NCBI RefSeq assembly: GCF_000003605.2
Contig: NW_003120923.1
Span: forward strand, 418,706-482,705
Length of the DNA: 64,000 bases
DNA from: Saccoglossus kowalevskii
Taxonomy: Eukaryota; Hemichordata; Enteropneusta; Harrimaniidae
Direction of reading: 5' to 3'
Shown: one piece after another, positions 1 through 12,816 of the stretch
Layout of the letters: each line of letters opens with the position of its first letter
How positions within the stretch are numbered: the first letter of the stretch is position 1
The notes under the pieces: generated by a model
Database searches by the model: none
The model's input: the letters and a program-made list of their open reading frames with translations, nothing else
Told to the model about the DNA's origin: nothing
Position numbers and translations under genes: made by a program

Positions 1-2290
1 TTTTATGATATTGGCACGTTAAGTGATGTGATTCAGATTGTTCTTGATGTTCGCTATTGATGGATCGTATCAGTTTTTCTTTCAATTCAGTGAACGGATT
101 TCTCTCAGTGGTTCCGTGGCTAATGACGGCTAAGTGAATTTCTAATATGTTCTGTAATCTAACATTTTTTATGCGTAATTTCAACTGATAAATTGGCGGC
201 AAGAAATCACAAGTTAAAGTTTAGGTGTAGTTTTCTATGTTATTCATGTGGTGGTAAAATCGCCTTTTCGAAAATAGGATTTTGAAACATGAACAACGAA
301 AATCAAAATCCTATTTTCAATTTGAGGCTTTTTATTTCATTGCCGCGCTAGGGGATACTGTCATACTGTCATAATAGATCAAAGGCAAGCGAAATCAACA
401 ATGTATCCAGTCAGTTATTTTCCCACGCTTCTACATGATGATGACTTGCTATGCACAGTCACATTTTTCATTGTCTGTAACGAAAATTAGTTGTCTGTGC
501 TGTGCGTTCGGGCAAACCGGGATTTGATCTCGTCGTGAGAAGGCTGTTTGACAAGAACACTGATATACTCAATGTCAACAATTTTTCCGATCTCCATTTC
601 AAATAGCAAAGCCACGAATCGGTTAGCGTGGCTTTAGTTCTAGAATATGATGACGGCATGTACGAGTCGTGTACGTGTCAATCTATATGAATAACTGTCA
701 TAGGAACATAAATGACGCAGGGAATGGCTTGATATTAACTGACATGTTTTAAACAAGACATAATTCACCTTTCCACTATTTATAGTCTCGATTATATGCT
801 TACCCCCAACAGCTACCGACGGTGATCCAGAGTATTTACAGTATTAACGCCTGAATGTAAAATATAAAATCGGATGTTGATATGTAATATTTAATATTAG
901 TGTGTGTCACCCTAAAATAAACATACTCAGTACACCCTATTCATACATTCAATTAAACTGGTTTTCCATTCACATGACCTCGGCCGATATATATGTATTG
1001 AGGGTAGTGGACTTGTGGTGGAAATATTTGATACGTTGGAATGTGATCATAAAGATGGACAATACAACGGACTGACACTTTTTAAAATTTCAAAACAGAA
1101 AGTAAAATACAAACAACATGAAAATTTAACAATTTGTGCCCAAATCTATGAGGAATTTTGTCATTTTTATCACATGCATGCAAATGTAAACCCTTTTTTT
1201 TCAAACCAAAATGTGCCTGAATCTTGAGAATGGGGTATATTGTGACATCAGGAATTCGTGGCCAGACAACTGTATGTATTTTATTAGTTGTAGTTAACTT
1301 GAAACGAGAGACTGTGAACTGTGTGATCTAGTCTAGTTCGAGTATTTGAAGTCTGATTTATTTGGCTTGACGACAGTTTGACCTATAGTTAGGGGCCTCC
1401 AAGACTATGGAAAAATGGTAAAGCAAAAATGCGCGGGAAAAATCATGAAATACAATTTTGCAGGAATCAATTATCAATAAAAAAAACGTACACATAAATA
1501 TTAGATAAACTATTTCACACACTGCAAAAGCTATAGTAAATTCACCATGGGGAAACAAATAGCACAATACTAATGTAAGGAGAAATATTTTGCCATCGCA
1601 TAACCGAGAGTTTCTAGTGACTGGACAATAAATAAAGCTGGGACATCTAGAAGAGTTCGCGACTAGATACCGTGTTTTTTGTTTAGGATCACGCGTGAGA
1701 CGAGTAGAAACTCACTGTGACGAGTAAAAGTACAAGTGATCGTGACTGGCGTTACGGTTCCATCATAGTGAATAATTTAGCTGCCGAGCTCATAGAGACG
1801 AGCGAGAATTTAACCTGATTGATTCGGAATGAATACTGCCAAGTGAATGTAATGAAACAGACAACAACCCGGTTCGTGACAGTATACTGTGATCGTGTTT
1901 ATAGTGTAACATGATTCCACGTTTTCGCGCCATGACATGTACTGTACCAAGAGTATTACTTGAACCATGTTTCGCCTTCTTTGTTGCGTTAATGTTTTGT
2001 TACTGCGAGGTCGTGATCTATTCATTATAAACGCGTTATTGGGCTGGTGAAACAATGATACCTGATGTTAAATGTTTCTGCAAAACTACTTACCCGTAGT
2101 ACTGGCGCTCGGTAATTCGACGCATGCTTGATTTTGTTCTATAAAAAAAATTGTTTTAAAATTGAATTAAAACAGTCACAACGAAATCCAACACAGATAT
2201 TGGATGTACTGGCTATGAACTCTTCATTGTTCCTACTACTTGTACAAGTTAAAGACTTGTATTGTATGTAAACTTTGGAGGGGGTTTTAT
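1..2290. other. Gene-poor left flank
   Basis: I see no convincing exon here. Open frames are short, lack domain-like composition and are not matched elsewhere in the window. The sequence is AT-rich and holds one short inverted repeat (270-318). Confidence 0.5.
270..318. repeat. Short perfect inverted repeat (hairpin)
   Basis: GAAAATAGGATTTTGA at 270-285 is exactly reverse-complemented at 303-318, with a 17-base loop. Weaker pairing extends outwards to CCTTTT/AAGGC-like flanks. It may be the core of a tiny foldback element. No target-site duplication was recognised. Confidence 0.6.
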
Positions 2291-2599
2291 TTAAAGCGCG
2301 GTAGTCGTCGCGCTGCGCGCATGTGCGAGATATATGGGTCTCATATAAACAAAGATGGCGACTTTGACTGTTGCGAAGATGAATAAGTACGAACTGGGAC
2401 GTTTCCAAGCTTTAATTAAGTAATTCTTATGTTATTGGAAGGTATCGAAGGAGTTACCGGTGGCAATAAGTGCAAATCGCGCCAAAGTCAAACCTCATAC
2501 TTGTGATTTCCATTTGAAGAGCGCATTGGATTGTGAGAAAATCAATGTTTATCAACACATGAGTCACACATGCGCAGCACGACGAATACCGCGCTTTAA
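2291..2599. mobile_element. MITE with GC-rich terminal inverted repeats and TTAA ends
   Basis: The left end reads TTAA then AGCGCGGTAGTCGTCG. The right end is its near-perfect inverse over about 33 bases and finishes CCGCGCT then TTAA. The TTAA at both edges (2291-2294 and 2596-2599) looks like a target-site duplication of the piggyBac type. There is no transposase frame, so the element is non-autonomous. The CpG-rich termini stand out in AT-rich DNA. Relatives lie at 8009-8141, 53724-53786, 55091-55227 and, more distantly, 45813-45967. Confidence 0.7.
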
Positions 2600-5500
2600 G
2601 ACTGGGTTATATTGATATGATTGTAATGCAAATTGAAAACACAAATTATTCACATTGGTTAAAGTTAAATTAATAATTAGCAAGTTATGATTTAGAACCA
2701 ACTATTCAAATATCATTCCCGATCGCTGAATATCAAAACGGACGCTGCGTGAAACTGAGACGTTGGAAGAATTCGAATGTTTAAACATTTCATTTAGACA
2801 GTCAAATACGAAACTATAAACTTACTGCCTGATAATATCATCGGTGCAACTAGTACTACATGAAAGCTAAAGTCGTATGCATTACATATTTAAGACCTGG
2901 AGGTCAAACATATTAAATAATGGTGGGGCTTAGGCTAGAAGAGCATAACCAGTGCATTATTTTTTGCGGTGTCTTGCCTGAACATTCCTAGTTTTCTTGA
3001 ATGTTTACTCTTCGGCATTTTTCGGTGTGTTACTTTTAAAACGAATCTTCCAAACATCCCCCATGATTTTAAATGGTCGACCCCAAACACATAAATGGGT
3101 AAGGACAGTATCATTCATCTTCTGACGTAAATTGCATGGCATTTGAATACATTTTTTATACCAGAGACGATCCAAAATATATTTAAGAAGGAAGACACAA
3201 CGGGTACAAGTTCTGTCAAGTAACATATATCATGTAATCGTCCCCCAAAAGGTTTTTTGTTTGGCCGAAATCGAAGAATGTTTTCTTTTAGTTAGTTTCA
3301 CGGGCCGGTCAACAGACATTTTACTGTTTTGCGAATAGGATTGCACTGCGGCGACACAGATAGACGAAGCTCTATCCGGACCTGGCACGGCATGTATAGC
3401 ACAGGATTCGAATATGTAGTTGTATGTAAATATGAGAATTATTTTTGTTTTGACTTATTGCCCGAGTAATTAATAACTGTCTTGACGTAATTTCTATTAC
3501 TTCTGTTTAATAAATAAATAGTAAATCGATATTTTCGGTCAGCCAATTTTGAGGGGTGGGATAAACATTCCATGAAATGGCATACTCCATGTTGTTTAGA
3601 TTTACGTCTCAGTTAGCCACGTCTCTATATTTTGTTACTCAGGTGTCAGTTAGAAATATATGTAGCAAATATCATGGCCATCTTGCAAAATTGCAGTCCC
3701 ATACGCACTACTACTAATATTCAGAATATTACGTGCCTGCGATAATCTAAAGCTTTCCAAATTAAATATAATATAATTCATTGGAAGGCAATGTGATACG
3801 TGGTTTCTTTAATCATGTTTCACAAATGATGACAAAGAAAAAGAAATTATAGTGACTGACAGTACGGCCACACGATACACGTATTATAGCTTCCGCATCT
3901 CACAATCGCCAGCCCGAGCTGGAGGTTGTGGCATTCTGTTGTCATCGGGTCTCGCGAGTGGCGTGGGTTTGGGGTTGGGGTTAGATGGATGGTTGTGATT
4001 CGTCGTCCGGGGGAAATAAGTGACGCTGTCTGGGTTGAATTTGGGGCATGTTGCTTGGCTTTGAGGGTACCTTCTGGGAATCGCATAGGTGATATTTTAC
4101 CTGCTCAACAATATTCACACAAGTCACTGCATGTCGTTTTCACCACTTTATAATATAACACACATCAAGTGTTGCACGTTCCGAGGCCTAATTGTACATC
4201 GACGCAGAGTGGTGAACCGTACTGAACCGATCTGTCGTTCACTCGGTCTTCGACCCAACTCTCTCGTCGACCTTCTACCCTGCACTCTCCTCTAACTCTG
4301 ACTTAAATCTAGATCTTTGTCCACCTCGTAAAGTTGTATTGTGGGATGCATCGTGTTACCTTGAAATCACCGCACTTTCTTGCGTAATCATGGCAAATGG
4401 AGTGCGCCCGCAGTGACTGAGTAAATAAAATTGTGGCAGCAATCACCTCTGCGATTGCTCATATATCTCAGACTGGTGACACTGTTATGGTACAGGTGTA
4501 TTAAATGTGAATTCATTCGGTCATCACTTTTAAACTATTGTGTTGTTTCTTTGTCTTAGAATATCTACACACATCATACAATCTGCAATACTGCACGTCT
4601 GCATGGTAGCTATTTGTTTTTATTAATTTTTGTTCCAAATTTTTAGGGGACTTGGATCAATTTTGTTTACAGTTGTGACGATATTTCAATATTTGATCTT
4701 GTAGAAATGTATTTTCGAGTTTATATATATTTATTCACTAGTCATTGTTCTTTCTTAAGTTCATCTGATTTGCATATGCACTGACAATTTGAGCCATAGT
4801 ATGATATTTGCTACACTTAGGGAGTTCTCCGAGTATAAATAGAGCAGTCATGTGGTTTGAAGTTCAGTACTATGGTAGATTTTGCTTTGAACAGCAGCTG
4901 TACGTTTTGGGCGTTGTCTGATGGTTACACGTGGTCGGGCACTCCGTGGCGATTGGTGGCACCCGTTTTCAAGATACTTTCACATCTTTACCTTCCTCCT
5001 GTCCGAAAGTCGACTGGCTTTGTGCACCGGCATCTACGAACGCACCAACGGAAATGATTGTGAATTGGTCGCTTAAACTACCTGAAAATCACAGCAACCT
5101 TGACTAGTGTGCGCCGCATCTACGATACCAAGTCTACGCTAAGAAGTTCTACAGCCTACTTAGTGTCCAGTGTGAACAATGAACTGACTGTAGTTAAGTA
5201 ATTTACGTATAGCAAATGACATTTATGCCCACCATTTTACGTTAACTACCACAGTGCTCAGCATATTTGTATTTAAGTATTTAGCGCTTATTATGTAATT
5301 AATTTTTGAGTAGATTATTATTGTTGATTGATGTTCTGTAGACGCGAACCATACATCTCTCTGGTATTGCATATATATATATTCTATCTAACTTCAATAA
5401 ACGAGTACGTTCTATTCGCGCATATACGTAACTCTGGTTTGTTTTGTCGATTGTTTGAATCACTCTGATTGACTGGGGGCTCGTCGAGCTACACTTGCCT

Positions 5501-6034
5501 CTTCCCCACGTGACGGTAGCACGTGACAAAAGTTCATAGACAATCCATACACACACCATACAATTCGCCATGCTCATGTACCAACAGTTTCTTAGGACAT
5601 ACACCAGCTGTTCCACGCATAAATCCGATGACAATCGATGAAATATTGTGCCAATTCGCTCTCACTGGTAATATTGCACAAACTTAAATGAACAATAATT
5701 TGTAATGCATTTAACTGTTTGTTACAATAGTGGGTTTCAAACAGCATCGGTGAAACGTGTATCCAATACAACTTGATCTATATAGAATGAGACCAAATTC
5801 ATTGCTTCCATGCTTGATTCTCAATACGCGAGTTACTTTCTTTGTGTTCGCAATAAATATTATAGGCGAAACTTGTTAATAAATACATACATAATTAGAA
5901 CATTCGTTTAATAAATTCACCACATATTTTCTTTTTTTTTCAACATCGACAAAAAGTGGGAGAAACAACAAACGGCAAACCAGGAGTTGAAAACTGGCAA
6001 AACTAATGAAAGAGTGGGAAACGTAAATTCTCTT
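2600..6034. other. Intergenic stretch, no recognisable gene
   Basis: Scattered short open frames on both strands show no domain signature, no duplicated counterpart in the window and no convincing splice-site pairing. I see nothing firm in this stretch. Confidence 0.45.
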
Positions 6035-6203
6035 CAGTGGCGGATCCAGCGAAATGTATTGGGGTGGGGAGGAGGTCCAAGCTTCGGTTATAATATACGG
6101 AGCGTAAATTGCAGAGAAGGTATGCGTAATCCAGATGATATGAATCGTCATGCCTTTGGGGGAGCCATGGCCCCCTACCCCCTCCCCTCTGGATCCACCA
6201 CTG
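6035..6203. mobile_element. hAT-type MITE, copy 1
   Basis: The element starts CAGTGGCGGATCC and ends GGATCCACCACTG, so the termini are inverted repeats. It is flanked by ATTCTCTT (6027-6034) and ATTCTATT (6204-6211), an 8-base target-site duplication with one mismatch. Eight-base duplications and a CAG-type terminus are typical of hAT elements. A second copy of the same family is at 27398-27553. There is no coding capacity. Confidence 0.8.
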
Positions 6204-6537
6204 ATTCTATTGACATAGTAATATTCACAGTATCTCTGATAAGCATTTGGAAAATGGACAATAGACACAATGGTACACATAAAGTAAAGGAAAGTGGAAA
6301 TTAATTCTTTTTGTTTTACCTCCGTATGGTGTGCAACCCCATATTAATGTACAATTGTGTTATCATATATTTTGTAGGTAAATCGCAGATTTCAATGAAA
6401 GTTTAGTTAGTACATTTAGTGTTGATTCTAGAGCTTAATATTCTTGTTTAATCTTTAATTAATCATGATTATTTCTACGATTCCTTTTAAAATGCATAAT
6501 CAAATACATAATATAGATTAACTAGACAGTTTGAAAA

Positions 6538-6876
6538 GCTTAAATTTAAGCCTTCATTAACATATACATTTTGTACTTCGCTTGTGGGTATTCAAGATTT
6601 TACTTGTGAAGCTTAAATTTAAGCCCCCTGACATACATTTTATATATATATATATATATAGCAGTTCAACGATACATTGTGTATATATATACAATTTATC
6701 GTTGAACTGCTATATACAACAATTTTACTTGCAATGCTTAAATTTAAGCTTCCCTTCGCATATATTTACTTTTTCACTCGTGAAGCGTAAATTTAAGAAT
6801 TATTTCATATTGGGAACAGCTATAACACATGAAATGTTTACTTTGTATATCGTATTGGATATGGTTAAATTTAAGC
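6538..6876. repeat. Array built on the palindrome GCTTAAATTTAAGC
   Basis: The perfect 14-base palindrome GCTTAAATTTAAGC occurs at 6538-6551, 6611-6624 and 6736-6749. Degraded versions lie at 6785-6798 and 6863-6876. Spacer sequence is partly repeated too (for example TTTTACTTG before the motif). The 125-base gap between the second and third motif contains the hairpin at 6655-6716; without it the spacing resembles the others. Confidence 0.65.
6655..6716. repeat. Long hairpin embedded in the palindrome array
   Basis: GCAGTTCAACGATA (6661-6674) is exactly inverted at 6697-6710. ATTGT/ACAAT pairing continues inwards around an alternating TA centre, and TATATA flanks both arms. It looks like a very small foldback insertion into the array. 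Its family is not recognised. Confidence 0.65.
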
Positions 6877-6899
6877 TTGTATCAATATTCGGAATATTC

Positions 6900-7420
6900 T
6901 CATGTTCGTGAAAAGTCAAATATTTTTTTTTATAATAAATAAATAAATATTTACTTTATTAATACTAACTCGTTTTTTCGAAAATAAGCGTACTTGGCAA
7001 AATAGAAAATGACTAGTAGAAATGGACCTTGTTATTTACTAAATTAATATACAAACGTAGATATGTGTATTAGCAATACTGCTGATGTGTAAGAACACAA
7101 ATGGCTATATTGTATGGCAAATTTTGTCATATTGACTTGAAAAAAAATGAAATTTCGCAAATTGTAAATATGATATCAAAGTTACCAGGTAAGATTAGAC
7201 GAGACAGACCTTTCTAGAACCAAATCATCTAATATAAAGAACCATTATGGGGCTATGAGTTATGGGTCTATATTATTTTTATTATTTTGTAGCGTTGCCA
7301 ATACCAGTGAATTTACTGCCATTAAAAGCAGAAAACTTTGAGAAAAGTGCACTGTGAACGGAACTTTTTCAAAGCCCCTGAATCTGCATATTGTAAAACG
7401 TCAGGGTAGCTACTATTTAG
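6900..7420. other. AT-rich stretch left of the duplication
   Basis: I see no gene or recognisable element. The first sequence shared with the second large block begins near 7420. Confidence 0.5.
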
Positions 7421-7711
7421 TATTCAAATTTAAAATGTATATTGAAAAGTTTCGAGTACAAACTGTTTCATTAATCATTTTGGTCTGCGACTTCCGCTTT
7501 ATTAATGATAGTGTATCCCATTAGAAAGTAAAATGATCTTCAAGTCGTGTACATTCACTATGAATTAAGTTTATCATAAGTCCATTCACATCTACAGTCA
7601 GGATTATGTTAATACATAGTAAGATAATAATGGCCACACAGTGTTGGGTTACACAACTATCAAACACACGACTTCGTTTACATACGCTCAATTGCATCAT
7701 ATTTATATGTA

Positions 7712-7719
7712 CACAAGTG
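7712..7719. other. Empty target site of the hAT MITE found in block 2
   Basis: CACAAGTG is present once here in otherwise matching sequence. In block 2 the same eight bases flank a 156-bp hAT-type MITE on both sides, with one mismatch. This site therefore shows the pre-insertion state. Confidence 0.75.
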
Positions 7720-8008
7720 TACTACCAGTAAAAGATATTTCTTTCAAACCATCAAGTTATACATTCAACAAATGACAATTTAATTTCTAAATTCCATTCT
7801 GTAGTCGGTCCAATTATGTCCCCACAATCGAGACGTTATAGGAATAACTAATTTAAAAACCAATCTAAAAATTGCTGTCACAGATTTTAAAAAAACTCAC
7901 AAAATAATGGCTGCACATAATTGAAACTACCACGACAAACACTATTTTGTAGTGAACGTTTGATTCATGTGCAATCTGAGGAATGAAACAAACCTACATT
8001 GCAAATAG

Positions 8009-8141
8009 TTAAAGCGCGGTGGTCGTCGCGCAGCGCGTGTTCGAATATCATGTAAATAAACAATGTATTTTACACGCGTTGTATACGTCGCTATGAGTTC
8101 CATATCGAACAGGACGCGGCACGACGACCTCCGACCTTTAA
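8009..8141. mobile_element. TTAA MITE, compact copy in block 1 only
   Basis: TTAA then AGCGCGGTGGTCGTCGCGC opens the element. A degenerate inverse ending GACCTTTAA closes it, and TTAA is duplicated at 8009-8012 and 8138-8141. The interior (AACAATGTATT and ATACGTCGC motifs) matches the copy at 55091-55227. Block 2 lacks this element and about 150 flanking bases (compare 27780-27800). Confidence 0.65.
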
Positions 8142-9608
8142 ACAAAATTTTGAAATACTGTTATATTGACTTACTTCAAAAATGTTAAAGTTCAGAGAAT
8201 GGTAGCTAGAGTGACATACGCATGCGGTGATATAATCGTTCATCATTCAGTCAGGGAAATGTCAATGATAGCGAGGTAAACTAATTCACATATTCAAATG
8301 TAGTAGTTACATTAAACATCATATACTTCGTAACAATGAGGGCGGGGTAACATATTTCCGTCATACAAATTGGTCAAAAGCTGGCGTTTTGAGTCAATTT
8401 CAAGGCAAGGCAGATTCTTAATCTACAAGTCTTCTTAATCTACAATTTAGCAAGATAATTCATAAAAATGTAATCATATAATTCAGGTGTTTTGGTGTAT
8501 AACAATTAAAATATATATGAACGTGGAAGCGGTCTCTTCGAATCAACCGATGATAATTCTTTGTAAACTGCTAAATCATGTCTTTTGGCATTAAAAAGAA
8601 TAGTATGTATCTCGTCTTGATCTAACATTATTCATTTAATCATTCATGTGAAATTGTTAGGGAGTAACATGTATATATTAACAATTACATCGAAATATGC
8701 TATATTGTGTAGGTCATGCTTCCGCATGGTTCAATGCTGTCAAAATCACGCCAACGGTTCATTATTACATCTAAACCACTGCGTGATGTCACAAACTATG
8801 GAACTTCAGTGTTCTTATAAATTACTCTCTGCAGCAGCAAAATCACTCACATGGTTCGACATAGTGGCATTGGTACATACTGATATAATGCGCTCATAGT
8901 TTTATCCATCGTATTAGGCGTAGTAAACTGAGAAGCCCGTGACTGGTCGCACAAGGTGTTGCAACATCTGCAAGGAATCTTATTTACGGTAGGTATTCAC
9001 AAGCGTGGTCGGTCCGTCGGCCTGGAGTTCTGTTTACTTATATCAATGGAATGAGTGTGATGGTCATTAGAGCAAATGTTTCAAAGAATGAATGTCGTTT
9101 ATTGTCAACCATTGTAAATATTACTCGTGCTTTTATAACATCGAGAAGTCGGAAAAGTGCATTTAGTTCAAGACAAATTTGCTATTGGTTTATTGACCTT
9201 GTGTTTTAATTCTATAACATTTGTTCTTAGAACAATTCGTACTATGGGGATCATTTGTAGCAATTTCATAATGTTCCATGTTTAAGCCTATTTTCCCATT
9301 TCTGTCTTTTAAAAGTGTTTTGACTGTTATTAGACCAACATTTCTGGAACAGCACAACATCTACATTCGATAAGATGAAAATACTTTTATGCATCGACTT
9401 GGCTACAAAACTCGTGGGAGTGGCATATATCCCCATGCAAATACTCACGTTTCTATTCAATTTGTAGGCGATATCTTCCAAGGTGGAAACTCGCATCGTG
9501 CGTAAAATTGGATTGATTTTCATGTTCTTCACTGGATTAACTATTGGCAAAACGTTTGCAGAAATCCAAATATTGAATTAACAATTTACGACATATTGGT
9601 ATGGCAAG

Positions 9609-9715
9609 ATGTTATTTTTACTACTCAGCTGTGTCGCCGTAATGTCAACTGTGTTGATCGTTGATTATCATAAAGTGATTAAATCAAGTTGGGAACTCCA
9701 GTCTCCATATGGATG
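9609..9715 (+). other. Candidate first coding exon with hydrophobic N terminus
   Basis: ATG at 9609 opens MLFLLLSCVAVMSTVLIV, followed by a polar stretch ending SPYG, and then a splice-donor-like GGATG|GTAAGC at 9716. The composition is that of a signal peptide or type II anchor of about 18 hydrophobic residues. No continuation exon was found nearby, so it may be a stranded relic. It could also be chance, because the frame is only about 36 codons. Confidence 0.25.
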
Positions 9716-9827
9716 GTAAGCTGCATAGTATAATATATTTGTGCACGTTTTTGCCTTTCGCGGCAATCGCGCAAAATCGGGGATTATTAGTTATTATTAA
9801 TTGTGTTTACGTTACATGTAATGCAAT

Positions 9828-10085
9828 ATGACCAGCCAAACTGTGGGTAGTTTATACAATCTTGTGAAAGATGTTGATGAGCAAGTACTTGTTTGTCATG
9901 TTTGTCATCAAAAATATTACCATGTCATACATTTTGTGAACAATGTTTGAGCACTTGGATTGATAGATTAGTGGTCAGTTGACGTACCCATCGTGTAACT
10001 CAAAAATAATCTTACTAAACGCCGCACTGGAGTTCTCCAAAATATCAATCCATCGAGGGAATATGTCACAAAGTGCTAGTTGGGT
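9828..10085 (+). pseudogene. RING-finger (TRIM-like E3 ligase) relic
   Basis: ATG at 9828 reads into VLVCHVCHQKY, the first CxxC pair of a RING finger. A frameshift and missing bases follow. Another frame then gives PCHTFCEQCLSTWIDRL, and a third gives YPSCNSKIIL, where the expected first Cys of the last pair is Tyr. The order C-x2-C, CHxFC-x2-C, PxC is the standard C3HC4 plan, so this is a decayed RING domain and not a working gene. TRIM-type and other RING E3 ligases both fit. No B-box was seen downstream. Block 2 lacks the region. Confidence 0.65.
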
Positions 10086-12444
10086 TGAACTAAAAGTTTG
10101 AATTGTACCAAATAAACATCAATAACACCCTATGAACTGGGTTCTTTGATATGTCAAAACTTAAGGCAATTATATAATGGATATGCGGCATAAGCGGTAG
10201 GCAGAAATGCCAGACCCGTTACAAGGGGTAGTGGATTACGTTATATTACTACACGGAAACGCATAAATCAGAAATGTAGATAATTGTCTAACATAGAACT
10301 TCAAGCTTGCATGCATGCATGCATAAAACTACGAGACAAACATTACATAACAGAAAACAACGGACGTAATATTGGCGACCGGACACGGCCCTACCTAAGT
10401 ACAGTCTTCTCAAACTAGGTGAAAACAAGTCTGTGCATTATGACTGCGTATTTTCCAGCGAGACTCCGCTAACGATGGCGACGACGGTAATTATAGAACG
10501 CAGTCAGAAGCTGTAGTTGTGGAACACACGATGCATACTCAGTCAAACACACTACCAATCAATTACAGTGATTATCTGTGCAATATTCGTAACTTGTGGA
10601 AGGAGAGCTGACCGGCTGGATTCTCTTGCACCACAAAACGCATTAGAAGCCAGCAACGTAAATTAAGAGGCGCATTCAGTCCAAAACCACTCGTTACCTG
10701 CAGTAGGCCGGAATTAACCAATAGAGTTATTTTTATGACGCACAGTCCGCGAATAACAATACATGAATTTGTATGACAATACACAGCGCATTGTTCTAAT
10801 GTTACTGGTAAATGCGTGATTATTGGACACGTGAAAATTGGTATAATTAACAGTCTGCCAGCTGCGGTGAAACAACGTCCTCCAGAATATATCACAAACT
10901 CCCATGATGCAATATTATTTATTGGCTTACTGTGGTACCTACAGGATCGGACATTCACATGGTAACATATGAACGTTTACATCGGCTTCTATCTAAGTCC
11001 GTTTCTTTAGTACTGACTAGAAGAAACATCTTACGACTCTATACTTAACACTTATCTATCGGCAAAAACAACATTGCCTATCTATCGCCATAAGACAAAC
11101 ACAAAACACCACCATCACGGCATGCAACATAAACATGATGTAATGTTTGACATTCGTGACAGATGTGCCAATCATAAACCATAAAGCGGAGTATCATAAA
11201 ATAAAGTCAATCAAAGATGCATTAAAGAAATACAAAAATTCTTGGAGAACGAGAAACACTGACAAGAGCAAGAAATGATGGACACACGATAGAAAAACAA
11301 ACTGCGGATGTGTAAAGCAAAAACAGGCATAGACTCTTTGTTGATGTGGCTGCGCAATATGGCACAGGTTGAACAAATTGACTTTGATCTAGCCCGTGTG
11401 AAATGTATGCAACTACATACCTTCAGCATGGCAACGCAGCTAATATTCTAGCACAGAAAAAGGACCAGAACATATTACGTAAACCCTGAGTATCACATTA
11501 CAGAGTTATTAGGAATGATTTCACATTAGAGTTTCGAGAAGGTAGGTTCGCTAAGCAGAAAACTATCAGAAACAAAAGTTGATGGAGACGAACGAATGCA
11601 TTCAGAAATGTATATAAAAACTGGAAAATTTAAGAAAAACAAAACAAAAAAAACGTCTACTGTCACCGGTAGTATGATAAGGGGGCAATGACAGTTGATA
11701 GGGACACATATAAAGATAACATAGTCATCACATACAGTATTCCCGGATATAAACCAGCGTATACAGCAAATATCAGTCGTACTGAATTCAACACTGACTA
11801 GTGCTTAATTAACCGGGAGGACTAAGGTTGTGCAGATAATGCAATCCACAATGTTTAATACACAAAGCATAAATCAATATACTTGATGTTGACCTGTCAC
11901 TTTCATGCAGACGATCACGATGTTTGGAATTATGTTTGGAAATGCAAATGTATTGTACGTGATTGACAGAACTTTGTAAATTTGTAAATTGATCAGAATT
12001 GGACATAACTTATAAATATATACTTAATCTCATGGTAAAATGGCACACGAGTCGGCTATTTAACACAGAAATGTTGTTGTAAAATAAAATACAGGTACGG
12101 ATATTCCTGAAAAAATGTTTGATATTTTGGGCGGGACGGCCATTATGTGGTTTTGAATAATGTGGTTTTTGCACTGTGTGCAAATAAGTATGGTTTCATT
12201 GTTCCTGGGTTTGAATATGCGAATTGATTTCTGATCTCTGCTCTGTGCCTAACGAGATGCACAATAATAATAGTATTTTAGGAATTTCGGTAATAGCTGT
12301 CAAGTATGTGATATTATTGCTAAATTTTTGTTTATTACATCATATTTGAATTGATTTTCATGTATATAGTGCACACAAGGGTCATCGTGAAACTGACCGA
12401 GGTTTAATTGAATAATTTAAAAATTTTGACACCCAAATTATCAA

Positions 12445-12816
12445 TTATAGCGCATTCATTGTTATGAGCTATGTGATGATATTTGTGACTGTATTATTTT
12501 AATCTGGTACGTCGTTTACCTAGCTATTGTTGAAAAATCCCTGTCAGAACCGTACAATGTGCACATTGCTCTTTGTTGTAGCCACAGATCTTTCTTCTTC
12601 TCCCGGTTTACATTTTGAAGTAAGCCAATATAAAACGTATATTCAAATTCAAAAACCTGAATTGTTCGTTATAGCGCCCTCATTGATATGAGCTAACCTG
12701 GTACGTCAATTACCGAGCTATTGTTGACAAATTCCCGTGTCAGATCCGGAAAAATGGTCGCGTTACACTTTGTTGTAGCTACCGCTCTTTCTTCTTCTCC
12801 TGCTTTATATTTTGAG
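12445..12816 (+). promoter_or_regulatory. Candidate 5' non-coding exon blocks for Gal3ST A1 (two tandem copies)
   Basis: Two related blocks of about 175 bases each begin near a TATAGCGC-(C/A)TTCA motif (12446 and 12668). They pass through TTGTTGACAAATTCC-type and TCTTTCTTCTTCTCC-type sequence and end in donor-like GAA|GTAAG (12620) or GAG|GTAAGT (12817). The same block lies upstream of every Gal3ST start exon in the window. A promoter plus first exon or an old interspersed repeat would both explain it. Confidence 0.45.

Larger units (their letters stand above)
9557..12128. other. 2.6 kb segment present only in block 1
   Basis: Homology with block 2 stops at GGCAAAACG (9547 and 29228) and resumes at GGGACGGCCATTAT (12135 and 29250). 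The extra 2.6 kb includes a signal-anchor-like open exon (9609-9715), a RING-finger relic (9828-10085), a short TGCA run at 10308-10324 and otherwise unrecognised sequence. It is either an insertion in block 1 or a deletion from block 2. Direct or inverted repeats at the edges were not evident. Confidence 0.6.

Noticed and set aside
6582-6911. 109-codon forward frame
   Set aside because: It lies over the palindrome array and hairpin and is low-complexity.
10572-10958. 128-codon reverse frame in the block-1-only segment
   Set aside because: Irregular composition with many Cys and Arg, no domain, no splice context and no second copy; most likely chance.
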